A stretch of 64,000 bases of DNA, taken from the NCBI GenBank assembly GCA_950022655.1, contig OX465588.1, positions 22,988,527 through 23,052,526 on the forward strand, given 5' to 3'. The translations under genes and the position numbers were made by a program. The first letter of the stretch is position 1. Every line of letters starts with the position of its first letter. Positions 37,649 through 48,349 of the stretch are shown here, piece after piece. Source of the DNA: Alentia gelatinosa (taxonomy: Eukaryota > Annelida > Polychaeta > Phyllodocida > Polynoidae). The notes beneath the pieces are model-generated. The model was given only the letters and a program-made list of their open reading frames with translations, ran no database searches and was not told the origin of the DNA.

Positions 37649-37937
37649 GGCGTTTTTTATACATCATATTGTATAACCATTATACCTCATATTGTATAAC
37701 CATACTATCTGTTATACAACCATATACATAATTGACATACCATTATACATGTCATTTACAACTATGTATATTATACGTAATTGACCTCTTTATACCTCTG
37801 TCAATTACTTTATCTACCTTATGTCATATCCATATTTACATATTAATATTCATGTCGGTATAGGTATATAAAATTAAAATAAATTTTATTATTCCCAACT
37901 ATCGACTCCTTCTTTGTGTTCAGGGATAGGGGTAATG
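37649..37937 (+). repeat. Split direct repeat B1 (internal copy)
   Basis: This 289-bp AT-rich repeat follows the recombinase stop codon by 55 nt and directly abuts A2. It is identical by eye to B2. It contains two tandem CATATTGTATAACCAT-like units followed by an inverted GTTATAC unit, a possible array of protein-binding sites. Near its 3' end are an AATAAA and an AAAATT/AATTTT inverted repeat. It ends CAGGGATAGGGGTAATG. Confidence 0.93.
37878..37883 (+). terminator. AATAAA polyadenylation signal in B1
   Basis: A canonical AATAAA lies 285 nt after the recombinase stop, in an AT-rich context with a short inverted repeat. It is the first good signal after the coding region, so it could end the element's mRNA. 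Confidence 0.45.
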
Positions 37938-38121
37938 GGTAACCCATGGCCGTTGGTCAGGGGTGGTCATTGCTCCCCCTGACACGCCCCCTCGCGCACC
38001 CTGCGCACTCCCCCCTGGTGTCGGTCACGTGAACCCCGCGGTCACGTGGCCCACCGCGTCTCTGACCTCCGCCTCATTCTGCTCCTGTACTCCACTGCGT
38101 TCACACGTATTTTCTTTTCCC
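37938..38121 (+). repeat. Split direct repeat A2 (internal copy)
   Basis: This is the second copy of the 184-bp A repeat, identical by eye to A1. It starts at the base after the end of B1, so the B1-A2 joint (TAATG/GGTAAC) reproduces the junction expected in a circular intermediate. In this class of elements the internal B1-A2 block is thought to template the ends during replication. Confidence 0.93.
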
Positions 38122-38158
38122 ACCCACCCTCACCTCTTTCTTATCTCCTACTCCGTAG

Positions 38159-38447
38159 GGCGTTTTTTATACATCATATTGTATAACCATTATACCTCAT
38201 ATTGTATAACCATACTATCTGTTATACAACCATATACATAATTGACATACCATTATACATGTCATTTACAACTATGTATATTATACGTAATTGACCTCTT
38301 TATACCTCTGTCAATTACTTTATCTACCTTATGTCATATCCATATTTACATATTAATATTCATGTCGGTATAGGTATATAAAATTAAAATAAATTTTATT
38401 ATTCCCAACTATCGACTCCTTCTTTGTGTTCAGGGATAGGGGTAATG
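38159..38447 (+). repeat. Split direct repeat B2 (right end of the element)
   Basis: This is the second copy of the 289-bp B repeat, offset exactly 510 bp from B1 and identical by eye. A 37-nt unique spacer (38122-38158) separates it from A2. Its last bases, GGGGTAATG, meet host sequence ATCTCCCAATATT. Confidence 0.93.
38388..38393 (+). terminator. AATAAA polyadenylation signal in B2
   Basis: This is the B2 copy of the same signal, 510 bp downstream. A genomic transcript that must carry A2 would need to read through the B1 copy to reach this one. Confidence 0.4.
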
Positions 38448-41230
38448 ATCTCCCAATATTCATTTTTCAAAAATAAACTAAACATGAATGTAGTGTTTAT
38501 ATACGAAGTCATGTAGAATGTCCTATGAATGCAAGTCAGCCCTCTGGTAGATATGTACTGAGTAGCAAAAAGTGCTTAGAACTGACTGTGTGTGGGCATA
38601 GATAAGATATCAATATGGTAAGACTGGAAATGAATATTTTGACCTTTTACGTGTTTGATTAAGGAGTATTCATAACATCATAACAGTAAGATATATAATA
38701 TATACACACAAATATATATATGCTGAATTTCAGAGTGATTTTAACTGTTGCGCATATAGTTCAAGCATGTAAAATTATAGATTCATCGGTAGGTAGAAAG
38801 GTATAAAGAATTATCATCCTTGCAAAAAGGAATAAAATCAGATACAAAATATAAATAATATCTTTGATATAGCCGCTTTGTAATTGTATGCCCCTCTTTG
38901 ATAACCTATCACCAACTCATATCTGATATACCTGTAAACACTTCCTAAAGGTTACATTGAGGTTTGATATTTTCCTCCAGGATCAAGGACATGCAAGGTA
39001 TGATTCGTCTTGCCCTATTGACCAGATGACGGGTCAGAGATTCACTACTAGTCGGGCACACCTGAATCGTGTGGGGCTGATGGGTGTAAGAACCCAGCTT
39101 TTAGAAGTTAACTCGCCTTGTTCGCGGACAAAGTAGGGTGAGATAAGTGCCCGTTGTCAGCACGCCGTCATGCCCGCTTCCTCCACTACATCATCATTAG
39201 TCAGGGGTAGTGCTAGTGAGAGGCTCGGGCACCAGTGTTTGTCACTGGGTAAAAGGGAGTCGTGTGTCCTGACTGTATGGAGTGGGTGTGGGAGGAGAGG
39301 AAAAGGTCGTACGATCAGCGTTCACGGCTTTGGTAAACGTTTAGAGCAGGCTGGATGGGTGTGACGGGGATGGAGTGGGAGGCTGATGGACGTGGCACCG
39401 GGCCACCCTTAACGGGGTCTGTATGGCCAACTTCCTGTGGACGTCCACAAAGATACACGGGAGGAGGGAGAGAGGGGTTTACACTCCCTTACTTTTAGAG
39501 GGCAAAATTGATACATGTATGTTTTCGAAAATGTTATTTGTAACAGGGTGTGAGTGGGGCCATTAAAACCAGCCTTATAAACTATGCACTAATGTACGCA
39601 AATGGAACTTGTATTATATGATCTCAATGAAGAAATATATCCCTCCCAAAAAATAATAAGACTCAGAGCTGAAAGTTTAAAAGGCGTGCCTTTAATGTCA
39701 ATAGACGAAAGTCAGGTGTGAACTTCACCGTGGGCGTCAGACAGGGACATGAGATATATATATAAGCATCTAAGTACGGTGAGAAACATAAACCATCAGA
39801 CAGAAACGTCACACAAGAACTTTGGTCAACCAAGCATTTAGCAGCAATGTCAGACAATTGAAAGATCCTCTAGAGCATCAGCAGGTAAAAGTCAGAGAAT
39901 AAAACTGGATGGGCGAGGACCAGGTATGGGAAACTAACACCTATGAGTAGGCGAGCATCAGGCAAGCATTAGAAAATTAATCAAGGAATAGCCAGGCAGC
40001 AGGCATTAAAAGCCACTTACATGGGCCTCAATTATGGATAGGCAAATGATCCATTGGAAATATTTATGTCAGAATGAAATAGATCGATATCAGACAGGCA
40101 AGTCATATTGTGGGGTATAACGTCACATTGTCCAGGGGGTAATATATATATATGAACGTGGAAGACACGTGTATGTGGGAAACTGTTTACTGCAGTGCTG
40201 CGATTTGAGCAGGTTGTCATACTACAGATGTACTGGAGACCAGCTCATGAGAAGTCAATAATCAGAAAAGCTTCAGGTAGGTTGCATTATCGGATGCACG
40301 CACACACAATGCAAGTAAGCACCTCGAAAACAGGTACACCCATCAGGCATAGGAGTGCAAATTAGGAAACCTAACATCATGCAGTGATTCGGCAAGCAGT
40401 CACAGACAGGCAGGGGAAAAGAAAGTGAACGATATCTATAGACAAGCAACAGGCAAAGTGCGACCAGGCAACATAAGGCTAACCCTACCAAGATTGAACA
40501 TAGCGAATTTGGCGGATGCCGCCTGGGTGGACGGGAGTTGGGCGGACGGATTGGCGGACGGGCGAGCGGGGCGAGTGACCGGCCGGGCGAGCATTAAGGC
40601 GGGCGATAGTCGTGCCGGTAATTCGATTCTCAGTGCCATTATCACCTGGCCTGGGTGCCTAATCTGGCGCAGGGTCGGCGACGTGAGGGCACTGCCGGCT
40701 CTACCTGCCCGCCGCGCCGGTAACCGTACCCGCACCTACCGCCGCTCTAACCGGGGCTTACCTCCGGCCCTGATGGATGGCAGTCGCCGGGAGAAATGGC
40801 CACACAAGCTGGCCAATCGGCATTAGGAAGCCGGGCGGTGAGGAAGCGGCGGGGTAGATTCGATTCTCCACGGGTGAATCGTGGGATAAACACAAGAATA
40901 GTGGCCGGCTTACAATGAGGTGGACGGTGGAACAGGATGGTGGAGGGGTACAGGGGTGAGAGGGGTAATGAAAGGTGAGAAGTGCCGAAGATATTCATTG
41001 TGTAGTATTAGTGTCTTGCTGGCGTTACTATGGGTCTTTTGTAATTAAGTAAATGCCAAAGATAGTCCAGTTATGTTGAGGGAGAACTACACTTGGCATT
41101 TATCATTCTTTTTCAAAACGTTTCTGTACTGTTGACTTTCAGATCAACTTATTTTCAGACGTGTCTGCCAGCCCTATATTTTCTAATGGAGGAACTCACT
41201 TTAGTTTTGATATTATAAAGGTATGAACTA
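38448..41230. other. Right flank of the element with a GC-rich patch
   Basis: AT-rich up to about 40.45 kb, then a CpG-rich patch at 40.50-40.88 kb with an E2F-like TTTGGCGG near 40508. Frames in the patch are composition artefacts. No gene. Confidence 0.45.
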
Positions 41231-41297
41231 ACTGAGCTCCGACATACTCCAACATAGCTACAGCATGGGTATAAATCAAACTTATGCATTGTAGCAT

Positions 41298-41513
41298 TGT
41301 CGGAAGGTTGAAATATTTTGTGTCAGAATACGACAACAAATTCCCGTTTTGTAGCCTCGTCAAAAGGTTGAAAGTTCTGTGTCATAGTGTGTAGGAAGCT
41401 TATCGGAACCCTTGATGTAGTGTGTCAGGAGCTCAATGGGTTCAGGCCTTTAAGCCACGGCTCTTCTTCTACTACGATATATGCTTCTGACACGATACTA
41501 TAACCTTCCGACA
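41298..41513. repeat. Imperfect foldback with TGTCGGAA / TTCCGACA arms
   Basis: The left arm (41298-41328) begins TGTCGGAAGGTT and ends GTGTCAGAA. The right arm (41485-41513) is close to its reverse complement. Further CCGACA and TGTCGG words continue to about 41725, so the full repeat may be larger (roughly 41235-41730). No coding capacity. Confidence 0.45.
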
Positions 41514-41830
41514 AGCGTTCCGACGCAGAATCAACTTTTCTAGCAGAATGAACTGGTTTCTTCTAGCAGTGAACCATGTCTTCCGACGTAGTTTCTGACA
41601 TACTCCGACACGCTCCGACATGGTTCCAACATGATAGCCGTATCACAAGCCTTCCGACAAAATTGATCATGATCGATTTGTCGTAGGGACTAGACTGCCG
41701 GAGTGTGTCGGAAGCATGTTCTACTATGTGTAAGCTCTGCACTCCCCTCCCATCATACCTGATAGGGTATGTGCCTGGGCCTTGTTTTTTAGTCACGATA
41801 TCCTCTTTGTAAGACATCTTACAGCTGTCA

Positions 41831-41930
41831 GTGTACTATAGATAATACATCTTTGGGGATCGGCCAACGATTGTCCCTCAAGGGCACTTAGGCTGCAGCC
41901 AGGTGTACTATAGATAAGACATCTTTAGGG
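41831..41930 (+). repeat. Two direct copies of a 28-bp motif, 72 bp apart
   Basis: GTGTACTATAGATAATACAT at 41831 recurs as GTGTACTATAGATAAGACAT at 41903, each followed by CTTT. A related inverted segment (GTGTCTTATACCTAAGACAT) follows at about 41959. This may belong to the same repeat-rich block as the foldback just upstream. Confidence 0.5.
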
Positions 41931-42272
41931 TCACGTGGTTCAAAATGTCTTCCAAAGTGTCTTATACCTAAGACATCTATGGACATGTCGTACAGAATGC
42001 ACAACTTCATTTCCCAAGAATTAAGCAATGAAAGTTTAACACGAGTAAGGGATACATATAACCTATAATCGTGCCAAATATGAAGAAGATTGGTCAGACC
42101 GTTCCACCGTTATTCGTGTTTATATTTCGTCATAGCAATTGTCTGCTCTGGTGGCCAGTGTCTATCAGATAGCATCAGAGCACACCTTGCTAATTTATGC
42201 GGTGACCTAGACATTGTCCCCAGGGAAATTCAATTCACTTAGTACATTATAGCAGACTTTACACTTTACATT

Positions 42273-42314
42273 ACACCTGATGAAGGCCAAACCATAAAGG
42301 CCAAAACGTTGTGT
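42273..42314 (+). ncRNA. Hammerhead-ribozyme-like motif (core-mutated)
   Basis: ACAC (42273-42276) precedes CTGATGA (42277-42283). A stem follows, GGCC (42285-42288) with GGCC (42299-42302) around a 10-nt A-rich loop. Next come AAAACGTT and GTGT (42311-42314), which can pair with the leading ACAC. This is the order of a minimal type I hammerhead: stem I, CUGAUGA, stem II, GAAA, a very short stem III, stem I. The expected GAAA reads AAAA, so the copy is probably inactive. Such motifs are known from Penelope-like elements and related small retroelements. An AATAAA lies about 40 bp downstream. I see no open reading frame of such an element here. Confidence 0.4.
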
Positions 42315-42413
42315 CTTTTTCAAACGACAAACTAAAGTATTAATAAACATATCTAGAAATTGTGTGTTGGTTATGTGAAATTTTCAAATTGAAATTAAAA
42401 GGAAAAAAGTTAG

Positions 42414-42490
42414 ACATAGACAGGTATCGAACCCCCAAAGTTCACCTCCTGAGGCAGGTGCTCTAACCACTTTACCACAAGGTTTCCACT
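42414..42490 (-). repeat. tRNA-derived sequence (SINE head or degenerate tRNA)
   Basis: Read on the minus strand, this has an A-box-like GTGGTAAAGTGGTTAGAG, an anticodon-arm-like CACCT/AGGTG stem, and a perfect B box GGTTCGATACC. A run of six Ts follows a few bases later and could stop RNA polymerase III. The acceptor and T stems do not pair well (about three of seven acceptor pairs) and the anticodon loop would be 8 nt. A functional tRNA is therefore unlikely. A tRNA-derived SINE head or an old pseudo-tRNA fits better. Confidence 0.5.
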
Positions 42491-42719
42491 CCTAGGTATA
42501 AGCTACCCTGAACCTGGTATTGGGCAGTCTTTGCAGTATAGAACCTGAGACAGTTCTATACTTATCTTAGGCAAGGACATTTTTAACGGCGATCGAACGT
42601 GCTGCGCTGAGACATTGTCTATAGCACAGCCGCCATTTTGTGTCTTGCAAATTGTCTTCCAATCGCAGAGATGTCTCAGGGTATCGTTGGCAGATTATGT
42701 CGTGACTGAGAAACAGGGC

Positions 42720-45700
42720 CCTGGTTTGTTTGTTTATTTTATTATTAGATAAAAGTTCGCCACTTAAGGGTCAACCACCGGTATACCCCTTGATATATGA
42801 TTATTGTTTTTACGTGTTTTCATTTTGAACGTCTCAAAATTGTTTCCTTGTGTGATATCAAGTATTGTCATATCACAGATTCACGTTCAAGTAACTATGA
42901 TTATGAGGACGACTGGATGCCAAGATTTAACATTTCATTTATCAATTTATGATTAATCTACAATGAGGGATTAGTATACATATTGTTAACTGTTTCCCTG
43001 AGTTTCGCGTTTGCGCACCTCTTATGTCATGGTTTGTGTCGGTACCATGGTCGACGTTTTCTCCCACAAAATCCGTACCGACAAAGTGCGACAGAACCCA
43101 TCCGATAGGCCTACGATTTGCGAATATACATCGCAGCCATGTCGGGATGTACCGAAAGCAGTGGGAGCCCGGCTTAGGAGTATATTTACGAAGTTAGCAC
43201 ACTTCTAAGATATAGTGTGGATATATCATGCTTATAGGGTAGGAAGGCATGTTATTATTATCATTTCACAATATGAAATAAAACGGATGTACGTGTTAAT
43301 CTTGATAGTTAATAATAATCAAACCTCCAAGGACCCTTTGATAGTCAGGACTGCATAATAGGGTTTATATTCATTTTTTCTCATATTCTGCCATTTATCG
43401 TTTGTTCGACATAGGGGTGCATAGATTTCCTGTCGTTACATTTCTAAAGACACAATCTGAATGAGTGCATAATTTATGTATATGGAACATTCATAGCCTT
43501 CCAGCAGCAGTCGATTACACAGTCTTTAATTGACAATTTAAGAACGAAGACTACAGTTATACAGTGCACACGAAAGTGGCGATTCCTATCAGGGCTTTAA
43601 TGAGTAAATGATAGCGAGCCGCCAAGATTAATACATGCATTACTAATTCCATTAACAGTGTTCCATATGATGCTTACTACTTCAATTGCAGGACGATAAC
43701 AACAGAACATAAAACAACTTTTTATGGCTGTGGAGGAGTTGTTTCATTTGCATGCATTTAACTACTGAGAATTACGAGAAGAATTTGATGGCCAATCATC
43801 ATGCCTTATTTCAGTTTAACATTGACCCTGATAACTAGTACTCCAATAGGTGAACGCCTTTTATTAGGTTTATACAGGTATGAATATGAAGTATGAAACT
43901 AGTGGTTATATTCAGCGTAGTCAGGTTTTTCAAGCCATTTGTTCAAGCGTTGTAACAATGTATAAATATAGTCAATCTGATAATGGCGGAATGATGGAAA
44001 ATATCTTCATAATCAGCGGTAAATTTGAAATCCAATAATTAAACAGCTATTTTCTCAGACAAATGAATAAATACATTTGATGAAGGAATACCATCATTTA
44101 TGCCATAAAAACCGGATACTATTAATATATTTCTCTGCAAAACAAAGATATTGTATCAACTTATTTAACCAACGTCTTCCGATATATAGTTTAGAGCCTG
44201 ACAAATTTAGATATGATCGGGCTAGTTGTCATTTCAGAGGGAAAGCTAGCCAACAAAGACATGTGACTCAGGAAGGTGATATACCTTGTTACATATATCA
44301 CCCCATGATTCATCCACCTGAATTAATCAAGATCTTCACAGCTGCCACCTGTAATATCTTAAGCAAGCCTCGTCTTAAGTGGGCGAGTTCTTGTGCTACT
44401 ATATTTGGCAGCTGCAACAGTACATTGCCTTACCGTGTATGGAATGAATATGCCATGATGCACTATTTGACGCTGAAAAAAACGCTAGGACATTGATATT
44501 GATATTCTTTAAAAAAAGGGGAACTTTGGTGCTGCGACAAAATCGATTAGACACGTCAGTTGGAGTCAGCGTGGAGTCTGGTTTTATGTGCAGTGATCCC
44601 CTCTGAATGAGCTCTACTGTGGATAAGCTTTCCTTGGCATTTTAATTTGGTTGATAGAAACTCTCGCATGAGTAATAGCGAATTCACGTCAATCAAAATA
44701 TGGACTCTATTCTGGGAGGAAAGAAAATTAATTGCTCATGAAAGACGTGAATTCCAAGAACAAGAGAATGGGTTACATCAAGTTGAATAGAGTGGATATT
44801 GTCAAGAATATTGGATCAGACAGGGTGTGTTGCAAAAAGGACTGTGATACCTAAACCTGCCATTTAATAAATACTTCAGGGCCCCACATGAAAGAAATAT
44901 TTACCATAATATCCTGTAAATTTATAGATTAACTACATGAAATAATATTTACTTTTAGATGCCTCTCTTTTGAATTATGAACCAAAAAAGAAGAATTAGT
45001 GTAGTCTTTTAATGGGACGACTGTAGCAAGATACAACAGACGCTGTACATGCATCAGTATATTCCTATTGACACATGTCCCGAAATCCGCTATTCTAAGA
45101 TGACATATTGTTGTTTATGACTTTTGATTCCGGACTGATTCCTTAAGTATGTGCTACGCGTGAACGGATTCATAGGAGATATGAATTGGACAGATGGGAC
45201 TGCATGGTTTCTGATATGCATCATATGGGCTTTGTTATGTTCTACTAGTTACGTTCTGTAAATAATTCTATAAACAATTCTGTAAATAATTAATAATTGC
45301 GATTAAGTCGTGAATGAAGAAGTACCTGACTCAGGATACATAATCTCTTGCATTGTGCATTTCCATCATATCATATTGACAGACTTGCTGAACACACTGC
45401 TAAACCACAGTCTATCTTTCCTAATCTGTCATGAAATCGAAATAGTGAAGAAACATAATGGCCTATTTGAGTGCAGTAATCGCCCGAACCTGAACGGCTG
45501 TATTCCTTGGATACAACAATGTGTATATTGCAGGGGCCTGACTTACCTGGCAGAGTATGAGGACCGATAAAGTAGGTATTAATGAGAAAATCCGTATCTG
45601 ATAGCTACCTTGTTCCAATATTGACCATACCGTAGAGCACAGCGGAGGGTATTTAGAATATGTGCAGAGTTGGGTGGACACTGGTATTAGTATTATATGT

Positions 45701-46300
45701 GTTCCCCGGCACAACAATACGTTAAAGCTATTGCTCTGAACTTACTTCGATCCTAATAAAATCCAAAGCCTAGTTCTATAATACATCCCCTCCACTTAAC
45801 CCCAACTCTTTCGTGCCACAACCATCTTCCCCTCCGCAACCTTCAGGGATTCCCAATTACCCCTACTGCTCATTGGGAATGACCTCATCGTTGACATTAG
45901 CCCCCTCCGTCAGCTGGCTGATCCTCAGGCTGTAACCCTCCCCTTCTCTATACCCCTCTGCGCACACAGACACCCCTACTTTAAGGCCATGTGACAGGGA
46001 CTAAGATCACCGGTAAACATCATCCTCACAAACATCATTAACCCTCAAAGAGCACGTGATTCTTCAGGCAGTGCTTTACCAGCGATTGGTAATCTTACGA
46101 ACGTGTTTCAGCAAATCTTCATTCGTTTGCTCAAGCAATATACACTGCATATCTAGGGTAAACCTAAATTTATACGATGCCATCGTGGACATTAAGATAT
46201 ATCAGAAATGCGGTACCAAAATATGCAATTCGGTATGATATATACTTTCCTAGCAAATCATAACTTCTTTCGAAAACACAGAATGCACAAACGAATACTT
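42720..46300. other. Gene-free AT-rich stretch
   Basis: The longest frame (44077-44496, 139 codons) has no recognisable domain and AT-biased composition. No gene is supported. Confidence 0.5.
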
Positions 46301-46308
46301 TAGCTTAA

Positions 46309-46687
46309 CCCTTTCCCTGCAGCACCCAATTCCTCTGATCACCATTGTGCAGCAGGCATTGGCTGCATAAACGACCCTGCTACAGCAGGCACCTTTTTTG
46401 GAAAATAGCAATGTCACATGATGTGTCATGTGATTTGAGTAATTTACCTTGGTAGCTGATGATATCATGTTATACCAAATCAAAGGACAATATGCCGTTT
46501 TCACTATGTCAAAATTTCTTTCAATTCAAACAATTATTTCTTTATTTATTGAATTTTGCATACAAGTATCAATGATGCCTCTATGATGCCTGGAGGCATC
46601 ATACTGCGGTAGCCAGGGGAATGCCTGGAGGCATCATGCTGCTGTAGCCAGAGGAATGCCTGGAGGCATCATGCTGCTGTTAAAGGG
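46309..46687. mobile_element. piggyBac-type MITE with TTAA flanks
   Basis: The 379-bp element is flanked on both sides by TTAA (46305-46308 and 46688-46691). Its ends are CCCTTTCCCTGCAGCA and TGCTGCTGTTAAAGGG, which match as inverted repeats at about 13 of 16 positions. TTAA target duplication with termini starting CCC and ending GGG is the hallmark of piggyBac-superfamily transposons. No transposase is encoded. The right part is a 35-bp tandem repeat. Confidence 0.6.
46586..46685. repeat. 35-bp tandem repeat with a palindromic core, about 2.8 copies
   Basis: Units start at 46586, 46621 and 46656. Each opens with ATGCCTGGAGGCAT, an inverted repeat, and continues CATGCTGC. The array sits at the right end of the TTAA-flanked MITE and is probably part of its subterminal structure. 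Confidence 0.75.
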
Positions 46688-47529
46688 TTAAGGTGGCATT
46701 TTGTCTGAATTTGTCACACATCAACATTTTTTTTTTTCAACAAATGGATATTTCTCACAAGTCCAATCTCATCAAATGCAATGGTGAATATTACTGAAGC
46801 AGTGGACTAGATTCACAGTCCTACCAGTTATACTAGTAAGATCGTTGACATTCAGTCGAATAAACAGAAAAGGAGGTAACTAGACTTCCATAACTAGTGC
46901 ATAATCGCAACGTAGATCTAAACACAAGTATCCAATTATCATTGGTTATCAATTACGTGATAACATATTTTTGGTGAAGGTCCTCGCTCAACAGGACACA
47001 TAAAAGGGTTACCGATTTGAGTCTTTTCATCCTCATCAAATACTCTCTACTCAACCCCCACCCAACAAAACCCCAGCGTACCGCAAGCCTCAACCCCTCC
47101 CCCACCCTCAGGACTGAACGAGCGGGCAGCCTGCCAACTGGGCACACAGTTGTAAACGCCGACCGAACTTCAAAGACCATCGCCCTTTTGTGGCGAAAAG
47201 TGGCCTTCACATCCGCGCCAGTCGTGTGCCACACGATAGCTCCGAGCAACGATAAAACGCCGGGACTGGCTTTTCATTGGTCGTCGGGGAACCCTGCCAG
47301 TCATCTATGTATAGCCCCAAAATGTAAACAGCAATATAGTTATCAAATAAGGGTATATGACATTTCACTTTGACCGAGCACTGCTGGAAATCTTGCTTGT
47401 TGATGATCATTTCTCAAGGTATTCATGTTTGGTTATTTTGTTTGTCATGGATATTCTAACCTAAACTAATACTATATATATAATATATAGAGGTTAGAGT
47501 GGTCACACTGAACTTCCAGCGTGGTTCCA

Positions 47530-47737
47530 GAAAACTATCCCTTTACTCTCTGCAAGCTACTCACTGTGATACTGGCAAAGGAACAGGGTGCCAGTGTCAT
47601 CAATGTCTTAGAAGCGTACCCAACAGACCATGACCAATCACTGAAGACCAAAATACCTGATTGAAATAATTGATATATTTGAATCTTAGACACAGGCAAT
47701 TGCAAAAAATTGGCAAGTTGACAAGTGGGTTACAGAG
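47530..47737 (+). repeat. Dispersed repeat, copy 1 (family unknown)
   Basis: This 208-bp stretch is a diverged match to the reverse complement of 53393-53600. Shared blocks include AACTATCCCTT, CACTGTGATA, GCCAGTGTCA, GACCAAAATACC and AAGTGGGTTACAG. The reading frame is not kept in this copy. It may be a fragment of an unidentified transposon. Confidence 0.55.
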
Positions 47738-48268
47738 AAGAATCCATATACTGAATGTAACCCAAACCTTTCAAATGTTATTCATTTATAATTACACGCT
47801 CATCCATCAATGATGAACATACTATTTGCTACCAGTTTAGATAAACATGTATAAACACGGATCCATGAATCGTGCATGGCTAAAGGACAGTGTATAATCA
47901 TACTAAAAATATTAACGCTAATTTTAATAGGGGAGAAGTTGTGGTGTTTGAAATAAAGGCAATGATAAAAATAAACCCACTGCGAACCAATAAAGTTATC
48001 TGGCCTGATTGCGTATTAAGTATGGTACAATGTGTTGATCCAGCTATATTCAGAGGACAACTCACCCTACTCCCCAGAGCCCTTCACTTGAAGTAGATAA
48101 TTGACAGCTATTTCCCTCGACATTTGTCAGAGTTCAATGGCATCAACGGTTAATGGTTTTTACTGTACCGGATGGAGGTAAACACCGAAACTCAAAATTT
48201 GTCCACTTGTAAATTGCATCAAAAGTGAGTAACGTCGTTTATTTTGACTAAAACCGCCTCCGCATTAA

Positions 48269-48345
48269 CCCTTTACCCACAGCATGATGCCTCAAGGATT
48301 TCCCATGCCAACCGCGGTATAATGCTTTCAGGAATCATTTTAAAA
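48269..48345 (+). repeat. Partial copy of the CCCTTT-ended MITE family
   Basis: TTAA followed by CCCTTTACCCACAGCATGATGCCTC matches the inverted right end of the 46309-46687 element. It continues with a GCCAACCGCGG segment shared with the 18981 copy. I find no matching right end within the next kilobase, so this copy seems truncated. Confidence 0.5.
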
Positions 48346-48349
48346 TACT

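Larger units (their letters stand above)
33022..38447 (+). mobile_element. Complete Ngaro-type (DIRS-like) tyrosine-recombinase retrotransposon
   Basis: The element has split direct repeats in the order A1, gag, RT/RNase H, tyrosine recombinase, B1, A2, B2. The A repeat is 184 bp and the B repeat 289 bp, and each pair is identical by eye. Split direct repeats of this order are known from the PAT and Ngaro groups. The lack of a visible DNA methyltransferase domain between RNase H and recombinase points to Ngaro. I see no target-site duplication, as expected for integration by recombination of a circular DNA. The left flank ends CAAATT and the right end reads TAATG before ATCTCC, so the two junctions share AAT, a plausible crossover core. 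The coding part is GC-rich inside an AT-rich host region. All frames are intact, which with the identical repeats suggests a very recent insertion. Confidence 0.93.

Noticed and set aside
44077..44496. 139-codon plus-strand frame
   Set aside because: Composition follows the local AT-rich DNA and no family motif is visible. Could be chance; not enough to call a gene.
46586..46685. Regularly spaced palindromic units as a CRISPR-like array
   Set aside because: Units are contiguous 35-bp tandem repeats without unique spacers, inside a eukaryotic MITE.
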